From Prorocentrum cordatum (Eukaryota > Sar > Dinophyceae > Prorocentrales > Prorocentraceae), in assembly GCA_963575745.1 (NCBI GenBank), contig CAUYUJ010012636.1:370536-434535 (forward strand): a stretch of DNA of 64,000 bases, in the 5' to 3' direction. Under the pieces are notes generated by a model. That model was not told the DNA's origin, ran no database searches, and worked only from the letters and a program-made list of their open reading frames with translations. Shown here piece by piece: positions 1-9,876 of this stretch (position 1 is its first letter; each line of letters starts with the position of its first letter). The translations under genes and the position numbers were made by a program.

Positions 1-345
1 GGAGAGGAGAGGGGAGGGGAGGGGAGGAGGAAATGACGGGAGGGGAGAGGACAAGGGAGAGGAGAGGAGAGGAGAGGAGAGGAGAGGAGAAGGAAGGACA
101 GGGGAGGGAGAGGAGAGAGAGGAGAGGAAGGACAGGGGAGTGAAGGAGAGGAGAGGACAGGGGGGGAGAGGGGATAGGGGAGAGGAGAGGAGAGTAAAGA
201 GGGGAGGGGAGAGGGGACGGGGGGGCTGGACGGCGACGACGAGGGGGAAGTGAGGGGGAAAGGGCGGGGAGCGAAGGGATAAAGATCGGAGGGATGGCGA
301 GGAGGAGGGGGGATAAGGGGGTGGGCGAGGGGGGAAGTGGCAGGC
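1..345. repeat. Purine-rich GGAGA/GGGGA tract
   Basis: The + strand is almost only G and A, built from interrupted GGAGA and GGGGA pentamers, drifting into general G-rich sequence after about 210. Open frames here are low-complexity and not credible genes. Such a polypurine tract could form triplex or G-quadruplex structures, which is inference. Confidence 0.85.
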
Positions 346-539
346 GGACGTGGAGCAGGGTGGACAGGGAGACAGGAGACGGGGGGAAGGACGAGAGCGA
401 GCAGGGGGGAGGAAGAGGCCAGAGAAGACCAGAGCAAACCCAGCACGCACCACTGATGATGCAACGCGCCCTCCCGTCAAAGCAGGTTGTGACCGGGGGC
501 TGAATGTGCCGCACTGGACGGCGTTCACCGAATTGTCTC

Positions 540-840
540 ACTGACCTGCTCAGTGCGACTGGACACGAACTAGACCTCTGCCACTGAGCAGACCCGAACT
601 TGCCTGGCCAAGCCACGCCGCTTAATAGACCCAGCTGAACTTGCCAAGCGAATCTGGCCCAGCTGAACTGACCTGAAGCTGGCCGACCTCTACCTATCCT
701 GACAATGCGGCCTTCCAAAACTGCCTGCCCTTGCCTGTTCCGGACCGTCCTGAACTGACCTTCGCCGGCTCGGCTGGCGCACCTGGCACCCTGAACTGGA
801 CGGGCTGGCTGAACCGTCACTGACCCGGGCAGGCCCACAA
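540..840. repeat. Degenerate GAACTGACC-type short repeat
   Basis: The motif CTGAACT(G/T)GCC or CTGAACTGACC recurs with drift (about 588, 628, 662, 672, 748, 790), spaced 10-40 bases. This is a decayed short tandem repeat. From 841 to about 1310 I see ordinary GC-rich sequence with no supportable gene. Confidence 0.5.
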
Positions 841-1315
841 CGCGCCCGAGATGCCCCCGACATGGGTCCAAGAGGGATGTCTCCGTCGTTGCTGCCCGGG
901 GCCCCCAACCGAGCCTCCGGCCCGCAGCGATGTGTCCGTGGCGCATGAAAGTCTGGGCTGCGGGCCTCAAAAACAACCGCCAGGCTCTCCGGGGTTGCGC
1001 TTTGGCCAGGATCCCAAGCGGAATCCAGCCGCGATAGCAAGAAGCCTCCCAGAGGCCCCACAAGGACGGAGCGACTGCCAACAGCACGAGTCCTCGCACC
1101 TCCAGCCAGCCGTCTCGATGCTTCCGTGAAGGGGTAGGTCTGCGGAAGGGCCCAGCAGGGCCCCGCGCAAGAGGGCGGCGGCTGTGCACCGACACCGGCC
1201 TTGACCAGGCCCATCGAGGACCCCCAATCGGCGTACAGTCAAAACTGATAGGGAGGATGCGCGATTCGCGACCAGGATGCCATGACAATAAACTCTCGAA
1301 CCGCTCGATCATTGA

Positions 1316-1425
1316 ATTAAACATGTCTGTGACGTGAACTCTACATGTTTTAAATATGCTCGAGACATGTTTAAAACATGCTTGGCAATTTAGAAGCACC
1401 TTTCATGTTTTAGACATCTGGAACA
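1316..1425. repeat. Clustered ATGTTT palindromes
   Basis: Four copies of CATGTTT(T)A occur in about 100 bases, and one copy forms a near-perfect palindrome CATGTTTAAAACATG near 1369. This AT-rich island stands out from the GC-rich surroundings. Its function is unknown. Confidence 0.55.
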
Positions 1426-1589
1426 GTTATGGCAGTATGCCTCCTCTCTATTTACCCACCGACCCCTTGTGGGTCTCTAGGCGTGTGAGATTGCTCCCCC
1501 CAGAACCCCCCCAGGGACCCCAAACCGGAGATTTGACCCCCCCCCCAGCCCCGGACGAACGCGCCATGGGAGCCCACATAGGGCCCAAA

Positions 1590-2095
1590 GACGGGCCACG
1601 AGGGCCCCAAGTGGGCCCCAAGACGATCCAAGAGGGCCCCGAATCGTCCAATAATCGTTCTAAGACGCCCAAGATGGCATCCAGACGGCCCAAGATGCCT
1701 CCAAAACGCCCCAAGAGGCCTCCAAGAGGCCTCCCAAAAGGCAACGAAGAAGTGAAAATTGCTCCAGTCCCTCAGGAACTCGTATGTTTCAAACATATTC
1801 GTCTCTTGCGCTTTCATACCGTGCAAGACGGCCCAAAAGACCCCTAGGATAGCTCCAAGACGGCCCACAAGGGTCCCAAGACCGCCAAAGAAGCCCGATG
1901 ACGGCCCCAGATGGCCCCCGGACGGCGCCAAACGGGGGACCACGGGGGGAACCCGAACCCACATTTCCAGCCTTCGGTCCCAGGACGCCCACAGGTCGCT
2001 TCAAGAAGCCCCGAACACGCCCCAAGAAGCCCCCAGGGAGCCCAAACAGAGCCCCCAAATGCCCCAAAGAACCTCCCAGGAATCGAACAAGCCTC
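1590..2095. repeat. GGCCCAAGA minisatellite, forward block 1
   Basis: Degenerate 9-12 base units of the form GGCCCAAGAnGGCC(T/C)CCAAGA are repeated throughout. Both strands give long Pro/Arg- or Gly/Leu-rich open frames as a by-product. The same motif recurs at 37.9-38.7 and 62.2-62.8 kb and inverted at 8.5-9.4 and 52.0-52.4 kb. Confidence 0.7.
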
Positions 2096-2284
2096 GTGGA
2101 ATGCAGTCCTGGACGCGCAGTAGTTAATAGAAGGGTCGGCGGATGTGGCGTAAGCCTATAGAATCGTCTTCCACAAGCGATGCGCGATAAGAATGCAAGC
2201 CCCTTGGACGCCCAAGTCGAAGCTTCTCGAGCGGGGCGGGCAATCAAACGGGGCCACGGCTGAACCGCGGAGGCGAGCACGTAC

Positions 2285-2308
2285 GGGCAGCCCGGGGGCA
2301 GGCTGCCC
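2285..2308. other. Strong GC hairpin
   Basis: GGGCAGCC and GGCTGCCC form an 8-bp perfect stem around an 8-base loop. No adjacent gene gives it a terminator context. Confidence 0.5.
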
Positions 2309-2374
2309 ATCCTTACGATCGATGTCGACGGCACTTGAGCAGGGACCGACCGTCCCGGCATTTCTATAGGCCTA

Positions 2375-2495
2375 CCACGACATGTTCTTAGAACCCACTA
2401 ATGTTCTAAGAACAAGAGCAATGTTCTTAGAACATAAGCCCGATGTGCTAAAACAAGACAGTCCCAGCCAGAAATGTTCTAAGAACATGTCGTGG
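2375..2495. mobile_element. Foldback element FB1 with 20-bp perfect inverted ends
   Basis: The left end CCACGACATGTTCTTAGAAC (2375-2394) is the exact reverse complement of 2476-2495. Between the ends are two more palindromic GTTCT(A/T)AGAAC boxes (about 2404 and 2422), with a decayed one just outside at 2512. The 121-bp length and lack of coding capacity fit a MITE-like or foldback element. I see no clear target-site duplication. Confidence 0.7.
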
Positions 2496-3000
2496 ACACC
2501 ACAGGAAAGGTTCTTAGAGCATTGTTTGGCAGGCCGATAGGCACCCCAGGACGCTTCGTCACTGCTTGAGGCACGCCCTCCTGGGTGGCCAGGAGGGCAC
2601 GCCCTTGCACCTGGAGTGGGACGGAAGGGGGGGGCGACAGCAGAGGGGGGCCTGGCGAAGCAACTCCCGCCGCTGGCGTGACCCCGTCGCCTCCCAGCGC
2701 CCGGAGGCGCCGATGCATCGAGGAAAAAGCGCCCGGCGGCGGTGCCGCGTCGGGCCGCAGCCTCCCCTTTTCCCTATCCCCCCTCTTGTCTCTGGAGGTA
2801 GGCAAGGGGTATGATATAAAGGGGTGTAGTGTTAATTCTAGGTAGAGGGGACTCTTGTGATGTTATGTATCGCAGATAGCATCGCCATTTTCACGATTGG
2901 CACCATACCCCTTTATGCCACACCCCTTTCCGACCTCCAGATTGTCGACCCCAGACCCAGGCCCCCAACGCCGTGACTTGCTCATGGCGTGGACCGCCAG
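2496..3000. other. GC-rich spacer with imperfect inverted repeat
   Basis: No gene is supported. Blocks of the form GGGGTATGATATAAAGGGGT (about 2808-2830) are mirrored in inverted orientation at about 2901-2932, around a 70-base AT-richer core. The stretch 2695-2790 resembles 3755-3870 (shared GGAGGCG...ATG(C/T)ATCGAGGAA), so both may be copies of one repeat. Confidence 0.4.
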
Positions 3001-3002
3001 AG

Positions 3003-3178
3003 CTGGCGGCGCGCAGGAGGGGGTAGGGGGAGGGGGGCAGGCTTCTTAGAACCACCCCCACTCCTCGGAAGGCGCGGGCCTTTTGTCTGCAGAGGTAAGG
3101 CCCGCGGCATCTCAGAAGCTGCCTCCGTCTAAGAGGCCTTCCCCCCTCCCCCTCTCTCCATTCCTGCGCGCCGCCGAC
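3003..3178. mobile_element. Foldback element FB2, copy 1
   Basis: GGCGGCGCGCAGGA at 3005-3018 is inverted at 3162-3175. Inner arms GGCTTCTTAGA and TCTAAGAGGCC lie near 3040 and 3129. No coding capacity. Two further copies (5148-5319, 9455-9557) share the ends and the inner TTCTTA/TAAGAA box, showing a dispersed family. Confidence 0.75.
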
Positions 3179-3202
3179 AGTGGGCTGGACGCTGTCCGTC
3201 TC

Positions 3203-3412
3203 TCCCCCTCCCCTCCTCCTCCTCCTCCCCCTTCCTTCCTCCTTCCCCTCCCATCCCTCCTCCTCCTCCTTCCTCCTTCCTCCTCCTCCTCCTCTTTCCC
3301 CTCCTCTCCTCCTCCTTCCTCCTCCACCTCCTTCCTCCTCCTCCTCCCCTCCTCCCTCCCCCTCCCTCCTCCTCCTCCCCCCTTCCCCTCCCTCCTTCCT
3401 CCTCCCCAGGGG
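3203..3412. repeat. (CTC)n polypyrimidine tract
   Basis: Interrupted CTC/CCT triplets on the + strand. Open frames here are poly-Ser, poly-Pro or poly-Leu artefacts. Confidence 0.9.
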
Positions 3413-3414
3413 CC

Positions 3415-3692
3415 GGCTCTCCGTCCGGAGCAGCACCCTGCGACGATTCCCCGAGGCCCGGCGAGGGCCCCCCCCCCAGAGGCCGAAGACGACGTCAGAG
3501 GCCGTCGGCCGTGGGCTCCTCAGGACCCGAGGGGCCCTGGGCACGCGGCCTCCGGCCCCGACGGGGCAGGCTCTCCGTCCGGAGCAGCTCCCATCGACGG
3601 CCCCGAGGACCGGCGAGGGGCCCCCCCGGAGGCCGAAGACGACATCCGAGGCCGTCGGCCGTGGGCTCCGCAGGACCCGAGGGTCGGGTCGG
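3415..3692. repeat. 154-bp direct duplication
   Basis: The segment beginning GGCTCTCCGTCCGGAGCAGC at 3415 recurs at 3569 and is followed both times by the shared box GGCCGAAGACGAC. A third partial match (GGGCCCTGGGCACGCGGCCT) lies at 3882. Copies differ by scattered substitutions and small indels. Confidence 0.7.
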
Positions 3693-3876
3693 GCGAAAGG
3701 GGGGGGTAGCAAAGGGGGGGGTTGAGAATTCCGCTCACGAGCTGATTTTCCCGGCGCCTCCCGGCGCCGGAGGCGGCCATGTATCGAGGAATGGGCCCCT
3801 CGGTGGGGCCGAAACCAGCTGCATGCAGCAAATTTCGTACCCCCCCCTTTCCCAATCCCCCCCTTTCGCCCGACCC
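3686..3876. mobile_element. Foldback-like inverted repeat
   Basis: GGGTCGGGCGAAAGGGGGG at 3686 is inverted at the right end, finishing at 3876. A second inner pair AAAGGGGGGG / CCCCCCCTTT continues the arms. The ~190-bp element has a GC-rich core with its own CCGGCGCC palindromes and no gene. Confidence 0.55.
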
Positions 3877-4197
3877 GAGAGGGGCCCTGGGCACGCGGCC
3901 TCCGGCCCCGACGTCGGCCGGGCCAAGATTCGGGCGTCGGCAGAACTGGGCTTAGTGGGACCTGGTTTCGTGGGGTGTACTGTGAGCGAGCAACGGCGTA
4001 TGTACGTGTACGCCCTCCGCGGTCTTGCGTGTACGAACCTCCGCTTTCAAACGCACTCCAGCGGAAGCTAACCGCGTACGTGTACATATGTTGGTGGCCT
4101 CTGATACTGGGGAACGCCACCCCCCGCCCGCTCCACTAACCGGAGCTGCCGCCACCCGACAAAGCACCAGCCAGGGCAGACCTGGTTTCGTGACTCT

Positions 4198-4384
4198 GGC
4201 CAGTCTAGGGGCCCCAGGGCCCTGCTGCTGACCGGGCCCCCTCACCTCTGGGCGCCCTGGCTATACACCCGAAGGATCCGCAAGTGCCCCTGGGCCAATC
4301 TGGGGGCCCCAGGGCCCTACTGCTGACCGGGTCCCCTCACCTCTGGGCGTCCTGGCTATACACCCGAAGGATCCGCAGGTGCAC
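4198..4384. repeat. 95-bp tandem duplication
   Basis: Two adjacent copies, anchored by GGGGCCCCAGGGCCCT at 4208 and 4303, share the box CTATACACCCGAAGGATCCG. The first copy differs only by a few substitutions, so the duplication is recent. Confidence 0.85.
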
Positions 4385-4559
4385 CGCGGGCGTGCCCGGA
4401 CCGCGGCGCGGAGGCCAGCCTCTCCAGCAGCCTGCACCGGCCACACCGGCTGCAGCGGGGCGCCTGGCAGGCCGGCCGGGCCGCTCGGCCCAGCCGTGGT
4501 GGGCACCGTCGCCGTCGCCACGAAAACAAAGAAGCGCGTCGAATGAGCGACGAAAGGAA

Positions 4560-4682
4560 GCGGGCCTTACGCGGGAGAGTATTGCGCCCTTCCGCCGCGG
4601 CTTACGCGGGCCGCCGGCATGGCACACGGCGTGAAGAAGAAGGCACTCGAGCGCGGCCTTGCGCGGGAAGCTCACGCGCCAA
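4560..4682. repeat. Dispersed GCTTACGCGGGC repeat, copy A
   Basis: The box GCGGCTTACGCGGGCCGCC near 4597 and the following GGCACAC, AGCGCG and ACGCGC blocks recur in the same order at 60850-60981. Internally the (G/C)CTTACGCGGG motif is repeated three times. This looks like a ~120-bp dispersed repeat of unknown class. Confidence 0.6.
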
Positions 4683-4732
4683 TGTCCGTGTACTCGGCCC
4701 CGTGTTCATCCGACGACAAACCTATGTAGTCT

Positions 4733-4985
4733 TCGTCGTCGTCGACGTCGTGGCCAAAACCGTCAGAGTCATCGTCGTCGTCGTGCAAGTCGTCGTCGTG
4801 CAAGTCGTCGTCTCAGCCGTCGTCGTCGTCGTCGAAGTCCAGGTCGTCAAGCTCGTCGCCAGCATCGTCACCGTCAAAGTCATCAAAGTCGTCAAAATCG
4901 TCATCGTCGAAGTCGTCGCGTTCGTGGATAAACAAAGTCAGAGTTGTCGAAGTCGTCGTCGTCATCGTCGTCGTCGTCAAAGTCG
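4733..4985. repeat. (GTC)n cryptic microsatellite
   Basis: Imperfect GTC/GAA-TC triplets (CGTCGTCGTCGAAGTCG). Frames give poly-Val on + and poly-Asp/Thr on -, typical of repeat translation. Confidence 0.85.
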
Positions 4986-5147
4986 TCCTCCTGCTCCTGC
5001 TCCTTCCCCTCCTCCTCCTCCCTGCCTTGCTCCCTACTCCCACTTGCTCCATGCCTGGCGCATGGGTGGTAAGAACGTCGCAGGTCTTTTGGCTGATTTT
5101 GCAAACATGCTTCCGAGTCGTTGATTAGACACTCTCGTCCGCATATC

Positions 5148-5319
5148 GGCGGCGCGCACAAGGGGGTACGGGGCGAGGGGAAGGCTTCTTAAAGGGAGGC
5201 TGCTTCTTACAACAAGGCCCGCCCCTTCTACCTTCTACAGACAAGGCCCGCCTCTTCCAAGAGGCAGGGGTGCTTCGAAGAAGCCTTCCCCCGTCCGCAT
5301 GACCCCCTCTGCGCGCGGC
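5148..5319. mobile_element. Foldback element FB2, copy 2
   Basis: Outer ends GGCGGCGCGCA (5148) and TGCGCGCGGC (5310-5319) plus perfect 14-bp inner arms GGGGAAGGCTTCTT (5177-5190) and AAGAAGCCTTCCCC (5278-5291). The core carries two AAGGCCCGCC boxes. It has the same family architecture as 3003-3178 and 9455-9557. Confidence 0.75.
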
Positions 5320-5628
5320 TGACCTCTACGGCTACTCCCCTGGCCTCTCCCGGGGCGCATCCTGACCAGGATTTTGAGGAGGTTCCAGCCGTGGCGACGA
5401 GAGGCCCATCAAGGCGAAAACGAGGGAGGGGTGCAGGCGTACACGTCGGTCCGAAGAGGTAGGCAGGAACATGATGTGGCAGGCCGGATTAAGTAGATTG
5501 GACTCCGGCCTTCCCAGAGAATAACAGAGCACAGCAAAAGCATATCGATCCTTGAAGGCAGGAATGCGCTTGAGGTAGATGGGGATCTGGGAATCCAGAA
5601 ATACCGAGCTTCAAGGACTGGCGTGTAC

Positions 5629-5778
5629 CTCACCCTCCTCCTCCCCCTCCCCCTCCCCCCCCCTCCTCCCCCTCCTCCTCCTCCTCCTCCTCCTCCTCCT
5701 CCTCCTCCTCCTCCTCCTCCTCCTCCTCCTGCTCTTCCTCCTCCTCCTCCTCCTCCTCCTCCTCCTCCTCCTCCTCCT
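5629..5778. repeat. (CTC)n microsatellite
   Basis: A nearly pure CTC/TCC triplet run with a few CCC and GCT interruptions. Confidence 0.95.
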
Positions 5779-6900
5779 GTGACCATCCACGGCGAGCGGA
5801 GGGAAGGCGCGCCGACGCCGTAGTCCAGGCCCCCCTGCTGCGGCGTCGGCCACGCGCAAAGGCCAGCGCCGGGCGCCGGGCCGTGGCCGCCCGCGTCCTG
5901 GGGGGCGGCCGGCGGGGGGCGGCGGCGGCGAAGCGCGCGTCGCGGGCGACGGCGACGACGGCGGCGGCCACTGCTGCAGCGGCGGAGGCGGCGGCGCCAT
6001 GAGGTGGAGGCGGGGGCAGAGGGCCGGGGCAGCGGCAGGAGGGGGGACGGGAGGGGGGGCGGCGGCACGGGGAGGAAGCGCCAGGAGGCGGGCGAGGCGG
6101 CGGCAGTCGGCCTCAGTCGGCTACATGCAAGACAGACCCGGGATACCTTTGGTGCGCGGCTTTTGGGGGGGAGCGCGGGGGGCCAAACGCAAGCGCGCAA
6201 GACGCTGCTGTCGCAACGCGCTCGGCGATTGGGGGGCCCCCTTGGGCCCGCACCGAAAGGTCACTCCAGCAAAAGGACGTAAGGGTCCCTTACGTCTAGT
6301 CGGCTCCTGCCGTCAGTGGACAATGCGGGCCCGGCGGCAGTTCAAAAATGCACCCGCCGCGAGTTGACAAATGTCACCGGCGGTGAGCTGACACATGAGG
6401 GCAGACTTCACAGAGAGAGAACGGAGGGGGGCCCGACACTTTTCGTGCGTTCTTCACTGCGATGTAATCCCATGCTTCACCCCAGATGTTTCACCAGCGT
6501 TGCCACCAGCCCAATAGGACAAAAAAACATCTCACACCGACGCGGCTCTGGCACCCGCGGGGGGAGGATACTCCTCCGTTCGACAAGCAAGCCCGTCGGA
6601 GCACAGCCCAGCACACTTCGTTCGCCAGGCGTCTCCAACAGGCCGCCGGCGCGGCACGGGCTCACGATTGCTTTTTTGAGTTGGCCTGTGAAGGCCACTT
6701 CTCTCGTTCGCTGGCCGTGCTCCCGTCGAGCGCGCTCTCCAGAAGACCCGTACATGTTGTGGACCGCCTTCGAAGACCTCCGCGGCCAACGGTCAGCCTG
6801 GCCAGGCGCCCGGGAGGAGGAGGGGGGAGGACGAGACCACGGAGGAGGGAGCGCTCGCAACGAGGCTGCGAACAAAAACGGTTGCCCAGCCTACCTAGAC
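5779..6900. other. GC-rich stretch without a supportable gene
   Basis: 5880-6110 is GGC/GGCGGC-rich. 6110-6900 is mixed sequence whose overlapping open frames on both strands show no recognisable domain or consistent codon bias. The 14-mer ACGGCGAGCGGAGG after the CTC run also occurs near 13590. Confidence 0.5.
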
Positions 6901-6901
6901 A

Positions 6902-7043
6902 AGCGCGTTCCACCACTCGCAGCGTAGATACTCGCAAGTGGCCCGAATCCATTGCGTCGAGGCAAACAGGCTCCGTTGCATCGAACAACACTTGTTGCTG
7001 TCGACGTTTGCGAGGAGGCACTCTGCGAGTGGTGGAACGCGCT
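6902..7043. mobile_element. Foldback element FB3, copy A
   Basis: Perfect 21-bp terminal inverted repeats begin AGCGCGTTCCACCACTCGCA at 6902 and end at 7043. An inner ACTCGCAA / TTGCGAG pair extends the arms. The 142-bp element is non-coding. A second copy with the same ends is at 61060-61201, about 54 kb away. Confidence 0.8.
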
Positions 7044-7224
7044 CAGTGACGACCTGTCAGCGGACAGAATCAACAAAGCAGCAGCGATGAAGAAAAAGGT
7101 GGGGAGAGGAGGGCATAACAAGAAGATCGGCCAGATGGCTAGTGATACGTGTGCACCCTGAGAACGCAGCGGCCCCAATCCTCACGAGAGGTTGCGTTGC
7201 AACCCCTAAAACTAGGGGAACGAG

Positions 7225-7398
7225 CACTGACATTAACATAAAACTCGGAGGCCCACGCAGACTTCTCGGATCGGCGCTCGAGACCCCGGGCGGCGCCTCC
7301 AGCGCCGCCCATGGCGCGCTCCGCGCGCCAAGGAAGGGCGTCCAACGCCGATCCAAGAAATCCGCGCGGACCTCCGAGTTGTTATGTTTATGTCATTG
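7225..7398. mobile_element. Foldback element FB4 with ~53-bp inverted arms
   Basis: The left arm (7225-7276, starting CACTGACATTAACATAA and ending GGATCGGCG) matches the inverted right arm (7346-7398) at roughly four of five positions, with one small gap. The core has two further hairpins (GGGCGGCGC/GCGCCGCCC, GGCGCGC/GCGCGCC). A short CCCCTA/TAGGGG hairpin flanks it at 7203-7218. Only one copy seen. Confidence 0.7.
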
Positions 7399-8039
7399 TT
7401 TGTTTCCCGACAAGCCGACTTCTGAATTCGGTGATTGCGGGGTCAGCGCTACCCCAATGCTGACGGATGCCTGTTGACTCGGACGCGGCGTTTTCCAAAA
7501 ACCGGCCCCACCCTCTCAGCATTGAAGAACGCGCTTTGCCCGAAAGAAACGTGCTCAAGGATTTAAACTTCCATTTCTGGATATGTTTGACGAGGCTTGC
7601 AGGAACGGCATCAGAAACGCATTGCCTCGAACGCGGGCGCGCAGCGACGCTCCGCACCAACGGCAGAGCCACCAATCAACAGCAAGACTCTGCACAATCT
7701 GGCAGTGCTGACGCTGCGGGCTCGCCCGGCTGAGCTGTGGTGCAAGCCACGTGGGTACTAGAATCATCGCGCGCTTCGCGCACGCTGAAGTTCTACCTGT
7801 CTTGGAACCTAGCACTGAGCGAAAAGAGGGGCCTCGCCCGAATGAGAAGGAGCTGCGGGTTTGGATGCAGCGCGGTCGTCGCCGAAAGCGCGAAGGGGTG
7901 CTCGGGCAGGGCGAGGATTGCACATCCGCCACCGTGCCATTGGGCGCGGAGCGGGCATGTCCTCAGAACCCTTGCTCAATCTGCCAAGCTCATTCCTCAA
8001 TCCTGGGGGTTATTTTAGGGGCCCGGCTCCAGAGGCTCT
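7399..8039. other. Unassigned sequence
   Basis: Several overlapping short frames on both strands, none with a recognisable domain. I see no repeat of note. Confidence 0.4.
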
Positions 8040-8280
8040 CGAGTTTGGGGGCGTCCACTGTTGTGGATCGTCGCTCCGCTAAGTGGCTTCAAACCAAAGG
8101 ACTCCGACTGCTCGGCCCCAAGTGGCGGAGCGCCGCTCCGCGAACTGGCCTCGAACCAGGAGATTTGGACTGCATCGCTCCCAATCGCGGAGCGGCACCC
8201 CGCGAATTTGCCACGGACCAAAGAACTTCCATTGCATCGCTCCCAGTAGCAGAGCGCGCTCCGCTAAGGTGCTGAGACTG
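8040..8280. repeat. ~62-bp minisatellite, four units
   Basis: Unit anchors GCTCCGC / GCACCCCGC at about 8073, 8135, 8195 and 8259 give a 60-64 base period. Each unit carries GGCCTCGAACCA-like and CTCCCA(A/G)T(C/A)GC boxes. A related fragment is at 52733-52786. Confidence 0.7.
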
Positions 8281-8499
8281 GCCAATCTCCGAACCGGCTT
8301 ACAGTCCCACGACATCCCAACGAATGTCCAAGAGGCCTATGACCTACAACCCAGGCTCGGTGGCGGAATGGGCCGGAGGCCACTCGATACAAGTAGACAT
8401 GCGCTTACGCATGAATGGACCCCCGCTGCTATCCCCCCGCCTCCCAGAGAGCCCCCGGTCGGCCCTGGAAGGCCGTGTTGGAGCTCTCTCAGGGAGCGG

Positions 8500-8765
8500 G
8501 AATGATCTTGGAGATGTCATGGTGGCCTCTGGGGGCGTATTGGTGGCAGCTGGGGGCTTCTGTCGGCCTCCAGGGGCCTCTTGGGGAAGTGTTGGGGGCC
8601 TGCTGGTGGGGAGCCTTCTTCGGGACATGTTGGGGGTTTCGCGGTTCGTCTTGAAAGAGAGGGCTTCTGGAAAACTCTCGCTGGGCTCCTCTTGGACTGT
8701 GATGGGGGCCTCTTGGACTGTGATGGGGGCCTCTTCGGCAATCCTGGGGCGGTCTCACAGACCAG
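8500..8765. repeat. GGCCTCTTGG minisatellite, inverted block 1
   Basis: Repeats of GGGGGCCTCTTGGACTGTGAT and relatives, the reverse complement of the GGCCCAAGA family at 1.6-2.1 kb. A clean ~21-base dimer lies at 8692-8735. Confidence 0.65.
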
Positions 8766-8779
8766 AGAAGACTGGGACA

Positions 8780-8905
8780 AAAGAGGAGGAGGAAAGAAGG
8801 CAGCTGCTGACGGAGAGAAGGAGTAGGGCCGAAGCATGGCGGAGGAATGGCGAGGAAGCAAGAGAAGCATGGAGGAGGAGAAGGAGGAAGAGGAGGAGAG
8901 TAAGA
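8780..8905. repeat. GGA/GAAGGA-rich patch
   Basis: Interrupted AGGAGG triplets, purine-rich on +, giving Glu/Arg-rich frames. No gene is supported. Confidence 0.5.
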
Positions 8906-8989
8906 AGGGACCCCTCACGCGGCGGTCGGCCACAGAGCTCTCCGAGACACGGGGGCCTCTGAGAGACGTCATGCAAATCTCCTGGGAAG

Positions 8990-9425
8990 CCTCACAAGAA
9001 CCTGTAGCTCCAGGGGCAGCTCGGGAAGCCTCCTGGGGCCGTCGTGGGGGCCTCGGGAATCGCTCGGGGCGGCGCTGTGGAGGCCGGGTGGCGGTGTCGG
9101 GCTCTCGGGGGCCTCTCTGGGGGTCCCCTTCGGGCGGCTTGGGCCCTCTGGGAGCGTGGGGCCTCCCTCATGGGCGCTCGTGGACGGCCTTGGGCGCATC
9201 GGGCGCCGCCTCGGGGCCCTCTCCGTAGCCCTCGGAGCCGTCTCGGGCCGGTGCATTGAGGCCGTCTTCGGCCGCCGCCTCGGAGGCTGCGCATGCCGAA
9301 AACGGGAGGCCATGGCAAGAATCGGCGCTTCGCTCACGGAGTGGTGCGATTGCTTCCTCACGGGGCCCTCCTCGGGAAGGCCCTGGGAGCCATCCTGGGG
9401 CCACTTGGGGGTCTGAGGCCTTTTT
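8990..9425. repeat. GGGCCTCGGG-type minisatellite, inverted block 2
   Basis: A more degraded extension of the inverted GGCC minisatellite, with GGGGCCTC, GGGCGC and GGGAGCC units. It ends just before FB2 copy 3. Confidence 0.5.
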
Positions 9426-9454
9426 GAAGCCACACCGAACTGGCTGGAAATGCT

Positions 9455-9557
9455 GGCGGCGCGCAGAGGGGGGCAGGGAGAGGGAGGAAGGCATCTTAGA
9501 AGCAGGGGTGGTTCTAAGAAGCCTCCCCCCCCCCTCTGCCCTCTTCTGCGCGTGGCC
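9455..9557. mobile_element. Foldback element FB2, copy 3
   Basis: Ends GGCGGCGCGCAGA (9455) and TTCTGCGCGTGGCC (9544-9557), with inner GGCATCTTAGAA and TTCTAAGAAGCC arms. It is shorter than the other copies because the core between the inner arms is nearly absent. Confidence 0.7.
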
Positions 9558-9732
9558 GAAACTGCCTGGAAGCCACCTCGAGCCGTCCGGACGCCTTCTT
9601 CGCTCGGCTCGGACTCCGCTGGAGCGCGCCCAGAGGCTCAAGCTATGCGAGAGGTATGGCGCAAGCTACGTGGTGCACGAGGCGCCCACGAAGCGCCCAC
9701 GGGCGGGCACTGGGCGAAAACCTGGAACCACC

Positions 9733-9876
9733 GGGCATGTCCCCCTACAGGGGGATTTTGGGCGGAAAAAGAAATCAATCAATACCCCAAAAATAGTCAA
9801 AAACATCCTAAACCAAATTAGTCCCCTGACAACTTTTGACTATTCTTGAATATTCCTCCTGTAGAGGGACAGGCCC
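9733..9876. mobile_element. Foldback element FB5, AT-rich core
   Basis: The 23-bp arms at 9733-9755 and 9854-9876 match at 20 of 23 positions (left begins GGGCATGTCCCCCTACAGG). A second perfect 11-bp pair, AATAGTCAAAA (9792-9802) and TTTTGACTATT (9834-9844), is nested inside. The AT-rich core in a GC-rich region and 144-bp length are MITE-like. Confidence 0.7.

Noticed and set aside
2891-4120. 409-codon - strand frame as a gene
   Set aside because: It spans a CTC tract, a duplication and two foldback elements. The composition is Gly/Arg/Glu-rich repeat translation.
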